A DNA stretch of 64,000 nt. Origin: a candidate division NC10 bacterium CSP1-5. GTDB taxonomy: Bacteria > Methylomirabilota > Methylomirabilia > Methylomirabilales > CSP1-5. Below, piece after piece: positions 24,753 through 33,253 of the stretch. The translations under genes and the position numbers were made by a program. Location of the stretch: assembly GCA_001443495.1 (NCBI GenBank), contig LDXR01000013.1:1-64000 (forward strand), given 5' to 3'. The notes under the pieces were generated by a model that was given only the letters and a program-made list of their open reading frames with translations, ran no database searches and was not told the DNA's origin. Positions within the stretch are counted from its first letter, which is position 1; each line of letters begins with the position of its first letter.

Positions 24753-25421
24753 ATGGCACGATCTGGACGGCTGCGGGTAGGTGTGCTGGCCTCGGGGAGG
24801 GGCTCGAACCTGCAGGCGATCATCGATGCCAGCGAGGCGGGCAAGCTCGAGGCCGTCATCGTCGTCGTCCTCAGCGACAAGCCAGATGTCTACGCCCTCG
24901 AGCGGGCCCGCCGACACGCCATCCCAGGGCTCTTCGTGGACCCCAAGAGCCACGCGACCCGGGAGGCCTTTGATACAGCGCTGATTGCCGCCCTCACGGA
25001 GCACCAGGTCGAGCTCGTCTGCCTGGCCGGATACATGCGCGTCTTGACGGCCGCCTTTATCAACCACTTTCGCCACCGGGTCATGAACATCCATCCTGCC
25101 CTGCTTCCCTCTTTCCCGGGGCTTCACGCCCAACGCCAGGCCTTGAGACACGGTGTGAAGTTTTCCGGCTGCACCGTCCACTTCGCCGATGAAGGGGTAG
25201 ACACCGGCCCCATCATCATCCAGGCCGTCGTCCCGGTCTTTGACGACGATTCCGAGGAGACCCTGGCCGCCAGGATCCTTACGTACGAACATCAGATCTA
25301 TCCGCGGGCGATCCAGCTCTACGCCGAGGGTCGGCTTCGGGTCAGGGGAAGACATGTCACCTGTCGGGGAAGTGAGGCGGATCGGGCCCCGAGAGAGGGT
25401 TGGGGATATATGCACCCGTAG
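24753..25421 (+). CDS. purN: Phosphoribosylglycinamide formyltransferase
   Basis: The third step of de novo purine synthesis: it formylates GAR with 10-formyl-THF. The 222-residue GART fold shows LRVGVLASGRGSNLQAIID at the N-terminus, LAGYMRVLTAAFINHF, the catalytic MNIHPALLPSFPGLHAQRQAL, and CTVHFADEGVDTGPII with the catalytic Asp. The last 20 or so residues (RGSEADRAPREGWGYMHP) extend beyond the usual end. First of four plus-strand purine genes. Confidence 0.95.
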   Translation: MARSGRLRVGVLASGRGSNLQAIIDASEAGKLEAVIVVVLSDKPDVYALERARRHAIPGLFVDPKSHATREAFDTALIAALTEHQVELVCLAGYMRVLTAAFINHFRHRVMNIHPALLPSFPGLHAQRQALRHGVKFSGCTVHFADEGVDTGPIIIQAVVPVFDDDSEETLAARILTYEHQIYPRAIQLYAEGRLRVRGRHVTCRGSEADRAPREGWGYMHP

Positions 25422-25483
25422 CGGTGTGAGGGGCGTGAGCCGGCAGACGAGGCTCCAGAGGACCGGTGGACGAAGGGCAGAGG

Positions 25484-27073
25484 ATGGAAAAGGAACTCAT
25501 CCGCATCCGGCGGGCTCTCTTGACTGTCTCGGACAAGACGGGACTTGCCGAGTTGGCCAGGGGACTCCGCGAACACGGTGCCGAGCTGATCTCGACCGGG
25601 AAGACGGCCGAGCATCTCCGTAACGCAGGACTGACTGTCACCGACGTCGCCGAGGTGACCGGCCTCCCAGAGATGCTCGATGGCCGGGTGAAGACCCTGC
25701 ATCCGGCCATCCACGGAGCCATCCTGGCACGCCGCTCTGATCCGGAACACGAACGGCAACTCACAGAGCACCGCATCTCCCCCATCGATCTGGTCGCCGT
25801 CAATCTCTACCCGTTTGAGACGACCATCGCGGAACAGCCCCTCGATTTCTCCCGGGCCCTCGAGCACATCGACATCGGCGGGCCCGCCCTGATACGCTCG
25901 GCGGCCAAGAACTTCGAGCACGTGGCGATCCTCACCGACCCGCGGCAGTACCCCGAGGTCCTCCACGAGATTCGCCAACGGGCGGGGGTCTCTCTGAAGA
26001 CCCGCCTTGGCCTGGCCCAGAAGGCGCTGCGGCTCACCAGCCACTACGAGGGAGTCATTGCGAGCTACCTGAGCGCGGTGGCCTCCACCGAAGCATCGCT
26101 GAAGACCGATTGGCCCCAACCCTTCCCGCCGTTTCTCGTTCTGGAACTCGAGAGAATCGATCTGCTCCGGTATGGGGAGAACCCGCATCAGCAGGGGGCC
26201 CTGTACCGGGAGCACAGGAGCACGGGGCTCTCCCTGGCTAGCGCACGACAGCTCCAGGGGAAGGCCCTTTCCTACACGAACCTGCTCGATCTCGATGCGG
26301 CCCTGCAGCTCGTCCTGGAGTTCACACCCCCCGCGGCCTGCATCGTCAAGCACAACAACCCCTGCGGGGCCGCCATTGGGGAATTGGTGGTCGATGCCTA
26401 TGGGCGGGCCTATCGTACGGATCCGCTCTCGGCGTACGGGGGGGTCGTGGGACTGAACCGCCCTGTGGATGAGGCAGCCGCGACAGAGATCGCCTCCACC
26501 TTTGTAGAGGCGGTCATCGCCCCGGATTACACCGAGGCGGCCAGGGAGATCTTGCGACCCCGAAAGAACCTCCGCCTCATGCAGATTCCACCGAAGGAGT
26601 GGCAGAGCCCACCGGATCCCTGGGATATGCGGCGAATCTCCGGCGGCCTTCTTCTCCAGGAAAGGGATCGGGCCCATCCGGATAAGGACACGCTCAGACT
26701 GGTGACCAGGCGGGAGCCAACGCCTGCGGAGTGGGAAGCACTTGCCTTTGCCGCTAAGGTGGTGAAGCATGTCAAGTCAAACGCCATTGTCTTCACGACG
26801 GCTACCGCCACCGTGGGGATCGGCGCCGGGCAGATGAGCCGGGTGGATGCCTGCCGGTTGGCTGTGATGAAGGCACAATCGTCCCTCAAGGATACGGTGG
26901 TGGCCTCTGATGCCTTCTTCCCCTTCCGGGACGGGATCGATGTGGTGGCCGAGGCGGGTGCCACGGCCATTATCCAGCCGGGAGGCTCACTGCGCGATGC
27001 GGAGATCATCCAGGCGGCTGATGAGCACGGCCTAGCGATGGTCTTTACCGGGATTCGCCACTTCCGCCACTAG
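25484..27073 (+). CDS. purH: AICAR transformylase / IMP cyclohydrolase
   Basis: A bifunctional enzyme for the last two steps to IMP. The N-terminal IMP cyclohydrolase (MGS-like) domain covers residues 1-195: RRALLTVSDKTGLAELARGL, GLPEMLDGRVKTLHPAIHG. The AICAR transformylase domain follows: LRYGENPHQQGALYR, CIVKHNNPCGAA, the catalytic KHVKSNAIVF, and SDAFFPFRDGID. About 530 residues, normal length. I chose the ATG at 25484 (AAGGG upstream); an in-frame GTG at 25466 is an alternative. It starts 62 bp after purN. Confidence 0.96.
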   Translation: MEKELIRIRRALLTVSDKTGLAELARGLREHGAELISTGKTAEHLRNAGLTVTDVAEVTGLPEMLDGRVKTLHPAIHGAILARRSDPEHERQLTEHRISPIDLVAVNLYPFETTIAEQPLDFSRALEHIDIGGPALIRSAAKNFEHVAILTDPRQYPEVLHEIRQRAGVSLKTRLGLAQKALRLTSHYEGVIASYLSAVASTEASLKTDWPQPFPPFLVLELERIDLLRYGENPHQQGALYREHRSTGLSLASARQLQGKALSYTNLLDLDAALQLVLEFTPPAACIVKHNNPCGAAIGELVVDAYGRAYRTDPLSAYGGVVGLNRPVDEAAATEIASTFVEAVIAPDYTEAAREILRPRKNLRLMQIPPKEWQSPPDPWDMRRISGGLLLQERDRAHPDKDTLRLVTRREPTPAEWEALAFAAKVVKHVKSNAIVFTTATATVGIGAGQMSRVDACRLAVMKAQSSLKDTVVASDAFFPFRDGIDVVAEAGATAIIQPGGSLRDAEIIQAADEHGLAMVFTGIRHFRH

Positions 27074-27075
27074 AC

Positions 27076-27192
27076 AGTTCAGGGTTAATAGTTCAGGGGT
27101 CAGAGTCACCGCACAGGTACACAAGATGCGGTCCCGGTCTTGCCATGAACCATGAACTCGCAACGGTCATCGGTCGTCTGTCATCGGTTAAC
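27076..27192. repeat. Heptanucleotide repeats between purH and purD
   Basis: It contains AGTTCAG-GGTTAAT-AGTTCAG-GGGTCAG (27076-27103), ATGAACC-ATGAACT units (near 27145-27158), and GGTCATC-GGTCGTC-TGTCATC-GGTTAAC (27165-27192). All are 7-bp units of the two families seen elsewhere in the window. The purD ribosome site and ATG follow directly. Confidence 0.6.
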
Positions 27193-27207
27193 GAAGGAGG
27201 GTTTCCC

Positions 27208-28488
27208 ATGAAGATCCTGATGGTCGGACCGGGAGGACGGGAACATTCCCTTCTCTGGAAGCTCGCCCAGAGTCCTCGAAAGCCCCTCCTCTATGCTGCC
27301 CCGGGCAACGCGGGCATGGCCCATATTGCGACCTGCATTAATATTGGAGTCACCGAGATCAGCAGCCTGGTGGACTTTGCGACGGAGGAGAAGATCGACC
27401 TCACCCTGGTGGGCCCCGAGGTCCCCCTGACCCTTGGGATCGTGAATGAATTCGAGGCGCGGGGCCTCAAGATCTTTGGTGCCAACCGGGAAGCGGCCAT
27501 CATCGAAGGGAGCAAGCGCTTCGCCAAGGACCTGATGCGCAAGTACAAGATCCCCACCGCTGAGTACGAGGTCTTCGACAGCCCGCCCCAGGCCAGGACG
27601 TACCTGGAGAAGGTCGGGGCGCCCATCGTGGTGAAGGCCGATGGCCTGGCCGCCGGCAAGGGAGTCATGGTGTGTTCCACCCTTGATGCGGCCCATGATG
27701 CGGTCACCCGCATCATGGAGGAGCGGGTCTTTGGCGAGGCGGGAGCGCGCGTGGTCATCGAGGAGTGTCTCACCGGTGAGGAGGCTTCCTTTCTCGCCTT
27801 TACTGACGGCAAGACGGTCCTGCCCATGGCCTCGTCCCAGGATCACAAGCCGATCTACGACAACGACCAGGGGCCCAATACCGGAGGGATGGGGGCGTAC
27901 TCTCCGGCCCCGGTCGTCACCGAAGCGGTTCACCGAAAGATCATGGAGCGGGTCATGTTCCCCGCCGTGCGGGGAATGGCGGCGGAGGGCCGCCCGTACA
28001 AAGGCGTGCTCTATGCCGGATTGATGATCAAGGGCGGGGAACCCAAGGTCCTGGAGTTCAACGCCCGTTTCGGTGATCCGGAGGCTCAGCCCCTCGTGGT
28101 CCGCATGGCGTCAGACCTCATCCCGATCCTCGAGGCGGTCATTGCCGAGCGCCTCCATCAGATCGAGATTCAGTGGAGGCCCGAGCCGACGGTCTGCGTC
28201 GTCATGGCTTCGGGGGGCTACCCCGGCCCCTACGAGAAGGGGAAGGTGATCTCGGGACTGGACGAGGCGGCCAATGTCCCCGGCGTGGTGGTCTTCCACG
28301 CCGGCACCGCCTTGAAAAACGGCAAGGTGGTTACCGACGGAGGCCGGGTCGTGAACGTTACCGGAATCGGCAAGGACGTCCGAGAGGCGATCGCCGTCGC
28401 GTACCAGGGCGTGAAGAAGATCTATTGGGAAGGGGTCCATTATCGGACCGACATCGGCAAGAAGGCTCTTGATCGACTGGCCGGCTAG
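27208..28488 (+). CDS. purD: Phosphoribosylamine-glycine ligase
   Basis: Ligates phosphoribosylamine with glycine using ATP (GAR synthetase). The 426-residue ATP-grasp enzyme shows MKILMVGPGGREHSLLWKLA, the ATP-grasp core APIVVKADGLAAGKGVMVC, the signature QDHKPIYDNDQGPNTGGMGA, and FNARFGDPEAQPLV with metal ligands. The start at 27208 is set by GAAGGAGG seven bases upstream; the frame is open further back, into repeats. Confidence 0.97.
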   Translation: MKILMVGPGGREHSLLWKLAQSPRKPLLYAAPGNAGMAHIATCINIGVTEISSLVDFATEEKIDLTLVGPEVPLTLGIVNEFEARGLKIFGANREAAIIEGSKRFAKDLMRKYKIPTAEYEVFDSPPQARTYLEKVGAPIVVKADGLAAGKGVMVCSTLDAAHDAVTRIMEERVFGEAGARVVIEECLTGEEASFLAFTDGKTVLPMASSQDHKPIYDNDQGPNTGGMGAYSPAPVVTEAVHRKIMERVMFPAVRGMAAEGRPYKGVLYAGLMIKGGEPKVLEFNARFGDPEAQPLVVRMASDLIPILEAVIAERLHQIEIQWRPEPTVCVVMASGGYPGPYEKGKVISGLDEAANVPGVVVFHAGTALKNGKVVTDGGRVVNVTGIGKDVREAIAVAYQGVKKIYWEGVHYRTDIGKKALDRLAG

Positions 28489-28521
28489 TTCACGGTTCAC
28501 AGTTCATGGTTCATAGTTCAC
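28487..28521 (+). repeat. Five tandem heptanucleotide repeats
   Basis: AGTTCAC-GGTTCAC-AGTTCAT-GGTTCAT-AGTTCAC: five exact-register 7-bp units of consensus RGTTCAY, beginning within the purD stop codon (TAG). The cleanest example of the window's heptamer family. The gap to purE (28522-28614) shows nothing else. Confidence 0.85.
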
Positions 28522-28614
28522 AGAAGGCCCGTCCCGTTGTATTATCGTGTCCGTGAGACAAGATGGGGGATTAGCATGTCGATAATGCGTGAATGGTCCC
28601 TTCAACCCTTAGCC

Positions 28615-28642
28615 ATGAACCCTGAACCATGAACCCGAAACC
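28615..28642 (+). repeat. Heptanucleotide repeats carrying the purE start codon
   Basis: ATGAACC-CTGAACC-ATGAACC-CGAAACC, the complementary orientation of the family at 28487. The third unit supplies the apparent ATG of purE (28629) and the first has an out-of-frame ATG, so the purE start lies inside repeat sequence. No clear Shine-Dalgarno is visible. Confidence 0.7.
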
Positions 28643-29150
28643 CAAGAAACCTGTGGTCGGCATCGTGATGGGAAGCGACTCGGACTTTCCCATCATGGAG
28701 GAGACCGTAAAGGCACTCAAGTCCTTTGATATTCCCCATGAGGTGCGGGTGATCTCGGCCCATCGGGCCCCAGCCCAGGTGATGGAGTATGCACGGACCG
28801 CACAGAAGCGGGGGCTCAAGGTGATCATTGCGGGGGCGGGCGGGGCTGCTCATCTGGCCGGGATCATCGCCGCCGAGACGACGTTGCCCGTCATCGGGGT
28901 CCCGATCGAATCGAGCCCGCTCCATGGGATCGACGCGCTCCTCTCCACCGCCCAGATGCCTGGAGGGGTCCCGGTAGCCACCATGGCGGTCGGCAAAGCT
29001 GGCGCCAAGAACGCTGCAATATTTTCTGCACAAATATTAAGTATTTATGATGGACGAATTCATGAGAAACTTAAGATATTCAAAGCGTCGTTGGAAGAGG
29101 AGGTCACCGCCAAGGATCGCGCCATCGCCGAGAGATTGAAAGCGAAATAG
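28629..29150 (+). CDS. purE: N5-carboxyaminoimidazole ribonucleotide mutase
   Basis: A class I PurE of 173 residues that moves the carboxyl of N5-CAIR to give CAIR. Signatures: VVGIVMGSDSDFPIMEETVK, the active site ISAHRAPAQVMEYA with catalytic His, GAGGAAHLAGIIA, and LLSTAQMPGGVPVATMAVG. The 3' third (29020-29090) is unusually AT-rich. No purK is adjacent, and a class I PurE normally needs it; it may lie elsewhere. Confidence 0.95.
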   Translation: MNPKPKKPVVGIVMGSDSDFPIMEETVKALKSFDIPHEVRVISAHRAPAQVMEYARTAQKRGLKVIIAGAGGAAHLAGIIAAETTLPVIGVPIESSPLHGIDALLSTAQMPGGVPVATMAVGKAGAKNAAIFSAQILSIYDGRIHEKLKIFKASLEEEVTAKDRAIAERLKAK

Positions 29151-29169
29151 GCCCAGGCGGAGGAGCACA

Positions 29170-30222
29170 ATGGCAGAACCCGAGGAGACGATCCGGCTTA
29201 CGGCCCTTTCTCATGGGGCCGGTTGAGCCTGTAAGATCAGTCCCGTGGACCTGGCTCAGGTGCTGAGTCAGCTACCAACCTTCACCGATCCCCGCATCCT
29301 CGTGGGGCCGGAGACCTGTGATGATGCCGCGGTCTACCAGCTGACCGAGGATCTGGCCGTCGTCCAGTCGGTGGATTACATCACCCCCGTCGTGGACGAT
29401 CCCTATACCTGCGGTGCGGTGGCCGCCGCCAACTCCTTGAGCGACATCTACGCCATGGGAGCACGGCCGATCTTTGCGCTGAACCTCGTCGGCTTTCCGG
29501 TCGGCAAGCTTCCGCTGAAGGTTCTCAGTCTCATTCTTCAGGGGGGGGCCGACAAGGTGAGAGAGGCCGGCGCATCCATCGTCGGGGGGCACAGCATCGA
29601 TGATCCAGAGCCGAAGTACGGGCTCGTCGTCACCGGCCTCGTGCATCCGAAGAAGATTGTCACGAATGCCCGCGCCCGGGTCGGGGATGACCTCATCCTC
29701 ACCAAGCCGCTCGGGATCGGCATCATCACCACCGGAATCAAGCGAGAGCAGGTGGGTCGAGAGACGGTAGATCAGGTCGTCCAGGTCATGACGACGTTGA
29801 ACAGGGCGGCCGCCGAGGCGATGGTAGAGGTGGGGGCGAACGCGTGCACGGATGTCACCGGCTTTGGTCTCCTCGGGCACCTGCATGAAATGACCTCTGG
29901 CAGCGGTGTCGGCGCCCGCATCTCGCTCAAGGCCGTCCCGGTCCTCCCCGAGGCGTGGAGACTCGTCAAGGAGGGGATCTGCCCCGGCGGGACCAAGCGG
30001 AACCGGCAGGCGCTCGAGGGGCAGGTCAGGTGGGCGCCGGAGATCAGCGAAGACGCCCAGCTGGTCCTCTGCGACGCCCAGACCTCCGGCGGGCTTTTGA
30101 TCGCGGTGCCCAAAGACAAGAGTGCGCGCCTCGTCAAGCATCTGCAAGCCGGCAAGACACCCGCCGCCGCCCGGGTCGGCGAGATCGTTGCGGATGGCGG
30201 TCACATCGACGTGATTCCATAG
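29170..30222 (+). CDS. selD: Selenide, water dikinase (selenophosphate synthetase), selenocysteine form
   Basis: Makes selenophosphate, the selenium donor for Sec-tRNA. Naive gene calling starts at GTG 29245, but the true frame begins at ATG 29170 (AGGAG upstream). It reads IRLTALSHGAG-U-ACKISP through TGA at 29224-29226, codon 19. This is the conserved catalytic Cys/Sec site (E. coli Cys17, in HGAGCGCK). Downstream motifs: ETCDDAAVYQL, TPVVDDPYTCGAVAAANSL, DIYAMGARPIFALN. About 350 residues. It shows that this organism uses UGA as Sec. Confidence 0.93.
29226..29256 (+). promoter_or_regulatory. SECIS-like hairpin after the UGA of selD
   Basis: GUCC (14-17 nt after the UGA) pairs with GGAC around the loop CGU, so a GU sits in the apical loop at about 19-20 nt. 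An outer AGCC/GGCU pairing starts at the UGA itself. Position and loop agree with the hairpin predicted in the yeeE gene. Confidence 0.55.
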
Positions 30223-30335
30223 CGCTCTCCCGGTCCTCCCCCATCGTCACCGCTCCGACCACCCTCGTTGACAATCCTCTGTCCATCAGTAGACTATGGG
30301 GCATTCCTGGGACTCGACCCGCGCCGGAGTCCTCG

Positions 30336-31454
30336 ATGATCGTCCAAAAACAGATCTTTGAGTTGGACCGCCTGGACCTCTTCTGCGGGGCAACGCTGAG
30401 ACAGGTCCGGATTGGCTACGAGACCTATGGAACCCTTTCGCCGAGCAAGGACAATGCCATCCTGATCTGTCATTACTTCTCCGGAACGTCGCACGCCGCG
30501 GGACGCTACAGCGAGACCGAGGAGATCCCTGGATACTGGGATGCCGTGATCGGTCCCGGCAAATCCTTTGACACCCATCGGTATTTCGTGGTGAGCTCGG
30601 ACATCCTGTGCAACATCAACGTCAAGGACCCGAGGGTGGTGACGACCGGGCCCGCCTCGATCAATCCCCAGACGGGAAGGCCCTACGGTACTTCCTTTCC
30701 GATCCTAACCGTTAGGGATTTTATCAATGTGCAGCATGCCTTGGTCTCTTCTCTCGGCATTCGACGGCTTCACGCGGTGGCCGGCCCCTCACTGGGGGGA
30801 TTCCAGGCCCTGGAATGGGCCATCGCCTACCCCGAGATGGTCGCGCGGGCCATTGTCGTGATCGGTGCCGGCGAACTGCACCCCTGGGTCATCATGATGC
30901 CGGGACGCGTGGCCGAGATGGCGATCCGGCTGGATCCCAACTGGCAGAACGGTGAGTACTACGGCAAGGCAGAGCCGTTCGAGGGCCTCGCGTTGGCCTT
31001 TGTCGTGCTCACGATGATCGCCAAGAGCCAACTCTGGGCCGATCGCACGCTGGGTCGAGCCCTTGCCGATCCCGGGAAGAGCCCTTTTGAGGGGCTGGAG
31101 AACCGCTTTCTGATCGAGACGGAGATCGAGAAGACCGCCAGGGAGCGGGCGAAACTGGTCGATGCCAACTCCTACATCTATCTGGCGAAGATCGGTGCCC
31201 TGTATCGCGCTGGCATCGGATTCGAATCTCTGGACGAGGCGCTTGAGCGAATTCGGGCGAGGGTCTTGCTGATCCCCTGCTCTTCAGATCTGTTCCTCCC
31301 CCCCTATCAGTCCCAGCAGTTGCTCGGCGCTTTGCGGAGGGCAGGCGTGAACGCCAGTTCGTTCGAACTGGAGAGTGATGATGGGCACCTTGCGGGGATC
31401 CTGGAGATTCACAAGGCCTCCCAGGTTCTCCGCAACTTCCTGGACGGCGCTTGA
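30336..31454 (+). CDS. MetX-like homoserine O-acyltransferase family protein
   Basis: A 372-residue alpha/beta hydrolase-fold acyltransferase related to homoserine O-acetyltransferase (methionine pathway). Early family motifs are VRIGYETYGTLSPSKDNAIL and CHYFSGTSHAAGRY. The nucleophile elbow is GPSLGGFQALEWA, with Ser; classic MetX usually has G-[GQ]-S-M-G-G. The Asp is in CSSDLFLPP and the His in SDDGHLAGI. It could be MetX itself or a close relative with another acceptor; the cys/met context of the window makes MetX reasonable. Confidence 0.75.
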   Translation: MIVQKQIFELDRLDLFCGATLRQVRIGYETYGTLSPSKDNAILICHYFSGTSHAAGRYSETEEIPGYWDAVIGPGKSFDTHRYFVVSSDILCNINVKDPRVVTTGPASINPQTGRPYGTSFPILTVRDFINVQHALVSSLGIRRLHAVAGPSLGGFQALEWAIAYPEMVARAIVVIGAGELHPWVIMMPGRVAEMAIRLDPNWQNGEYYGKAEPFEGLALAFVVLTMIAKSQLWADRTLGRALADPGKSPFEGLENRFLIETEIEKTARERAKLVDANSYIYLAKIGALYRAGIGFESLDEALERIRARVLLIPCSSDLFLPPYQSQQLLGALRRAGVNASSFELESDDGHLAGILEIHKASQVLRNFLDGA

Positions 31455-31734
31455 GAGGGACCGAAAAGCATTGTGGAGGATTGCTCCTCGGGGGATCCAA
31501 AGCTCGTGGATAATGCGGTGCGGCTGGCAAAGCGGCTCTCCCTCGCCTTCCAGGTGGAAGGCCTCCCGGTGGGGGCGGTAGAGCTCTGGCAGAATCGCTT
31601 CGGGGGTACGACCGGATGTAGGCGCCCGACAAGCAAGTTTTTCTTCTTGGGAACAATTTTCTATGGTATACGGTCAACGCTATATAGGCGGACCCTTAGA
31701 CTCGATACCTGAGAACGAGAGGAGGTGAATCCAG

Positions 31735-32001
31735 ATGCGCAAGACCCTCTTTGCAGTGGTCCTGGCCGTCCTCAGCCTAGGGCTCGTGGTCAGCCCGGTG
31801 TGGGCCGGGACCTGCCCCAAGAAGATCCAGGAGGTTAAGGACGCGATGACCAAGGGGAAGTACGACAAGGCCAAGAGCGACCAGGCAACGGCGACCCTTG
31901 GGGAAGCTCAGAAGCTTCACGAGGCAGGGCAGCACGATCAGGCCCTGAAGAAGGTTCATGAGGCCCGAGACGTCCTCGGCCTGCCGAAGGCTACGTTCTA
32001 A
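31735..32001 (+). CDS. Small secreted helical protein
   Basis: An 88-residue protein with a clear signal peptide (MRKTLFAVVLAVLSLGLVV, cleavage after VWA-G), leaving about 63 residues rich in Lys, Glu and Ala (KKIQEVKDAMTKGKYDKAKS, EAQKLHEAGQHDQALKKVHE) that should be alpha-helical. It has one cysteine after the signal. A strong ribosome site (GAGGAGGTGA) and a perfect terminator suggest good expression from its own unit. The family is unknown to me; abundant small periplasmic proteins of this build are common in Gram-negatives. Confidence 0.75.
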   Translation: MRKTLFAVVLAVLSLGLVVSPVWAGTCPKKIQEVKDAMTKGKYDKAKSDQATATLGEAQKLHEAGQHDQALKKVHEARDVLGLPKATF

Positions 32002-32010
32002 CTATTCCAA

Positions 32011-32047
32011 ATACAAGGGGAGGGGGTCGATCCCCCTCCCCTTGTAT
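32011..32047 (+). terminator. Strong intrinsic terminator
   Basis: A long perfect inverted repeat: ATACAAGGGGAGGGGG at 32011-32026 pairs with the complementary arm at 32032-32047, with a 5-base loop, followed by CTTTTCC. It ends the small secreted protein gene 10 bp after its stop. Confidence 0.85.
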
Positions 32048-32153
32048 CTTTTCCAATCCCGTCCGCGCCCAGACTAACCCTTGCTTCCTCGCCCAGGCAG
32101 TAGCCTCGCACTCCCTCGGTCCCGCTCCCGACGCCTCTCCGTGAGGAGTACGC

Positions 32154-32183
32154 TTGACAGCGTGATCAGGGGAGGGCTACCAT
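32154..32183 (+). promoter_or_regulatory. Sigma-70-like promoter for the quinone reductase gene
   Basis: TTGACA (32154-32159), 18-base spacer, TACCAT (32178-32183), about 65 bp before the ATG at 32249. The preceding 100 bp after the terminator show no gene. Confidence 0.5.
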
Positions 32184-32248
32184 CGCGGGCGACTCCGACA
32201 GTGGCAGGTGGCGCCTGGACGAAGCACGTCCCCGAGAGACGTCATGTC

Positions 32249-33223
32249 ATGAAGGCGATACGGGTGCATGCGTATGGGGGGCCGGAGGCCCTCACGCTCG
32301 AAGAGCTGCCGATCCCGCAGCCGGGGCCGGGCCAGGCGCTCGTGAAGATCGAGGCCGCAGGCGTGAATTACATCGACGTCTATCACCGGATCGGTCTCTA
32401 CCCCGCTCCCCTGCCTCGTCTCATGGGCGTCGAGGGGGCCGGCGTGGTCGAGGCCGTCGGAGCGGACGTCACCGAGGTCAAGGTCGGGGATCGCGTCGCG
32501 TATGCCCACACCGGATCACCCGGCGCATACGCGGAATACGCCCTCGTCGCCTCGAAGCACCTCGTCACCCTCTCGGCCGGTGCGGACACGCGGGCGGCCG
32601 CGGCCGCGATGCTGCAAGGCATGACCGCGCACTACCTTACGCGGTCCACGTACCCCCTCAAGCACGGAGATCGTTGCCTGGTCCATGCGGCGGCAGGGGG
32701 AGTCGGACTCCTTCTCTGTCAGATGGCCAGGCACGCCGGGGCGCGGGTGTTCGGGACCGTATCGACCGAAGAGAAAGCTCGTCTCGCGCTCGAAGCGGGT
32801 GCCGAGGTGGCGATCCGCTACACCGATCAGGATTTCCAGGGAGAGGTAAAGCGGCTCACGAACGGCGAGGGGGTGCATGTAGTCTACGACTCGGTCGGCC
32901 AGACAACGTTCGAAAAGAGCTTGAACTGTCTGATGCCCCGGGGGACACTGGTCCTGTTCGGACAGTCGAGCGGGCCGGTCCCTCCCGTTGACGTGAACGT
33001 GCTGGGCCAGAAAGGGTCCCTCTTCCTGACCCGCCCGACCCTCACCCACTACACCCGGGCGCGCGAGGAGCTCCTCTCGCGTGCCCGTGACGTCCTCCAG
33101 GGAGTTTCCGCCGGCACCCTGAAGCTCCGCATCGGGGCGACCTTTCGCCTGAAGGAGGCGGGCGAAGCCCACCGCCAGCTCGAAGGACGAAAGACCACGG
33201 GCAAAGTGCTCCTCATCCCCTAG
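32249..33223 (+). CDS. NADPH:quinone oxidoreductase (zeta-crystallin type)
   Basis: A 324-residue zinc-independent MDR family reductase. MKAIRVHAYGGPEALTLEEL starts the catalytic domain, AGVNYIDVYHRIGLYP is the quinone-reductase signature, and the Rossmann loop is VHAAAGGVGLLLCQMA. The C-terminus ends RQLEGRKTTGKVLLIP. The ligand cysteines of zinc alcohol dehydrogenases are absent. It reduces quinones or enones with NADPH. It has its own promoter. Confidence 0.92.
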   Translation: MKAIRVHAYGGPEALTLEELPIPQPGPGQALVKIEAAGVNYIDVYHRIGLYPAPLPRLMGVEGAGVVEAVGADVTEVKVGDRVAYAHTGSPGAYAEYALVASKHLVTLSAGADTRAAAAAMLQGMTAHYLTRSTYPLKHGDRCLVHAAAGGVGLLLCQMARHAGARVFGTVSTEEKARLALEAGAEVAIRYTDQDFQGEVKRLTNGEGVHVVYDSVGQTTFEKSLNCLMPRGTLVLFGQSSGPVPPVDVNVLGQKGSLFLTRPTLTHYTRAREELLSRARDVLQGVSAGTLKLRIGATFRLKEAGEAHRQLEGRKTTGKVLLIP

Positions 33224-33253
33224 TCCCGCACGCAAGCGCCGTGTCGGCACACC

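Noticed and set aside
31473-31712. Plus-strand frame VEDCSSGDPK ... VEGLPVGAVELWQNRFGG after the MetX-like gene
   Set aside because: It is in frame with the MetX stop and contains a plausible protein-like stretch. I recognise no family, no good start is visible, and the end is low-quality sequence. The MetX stop TGA shows no conserved Cys/Sec context, so no readthrough is claimed.
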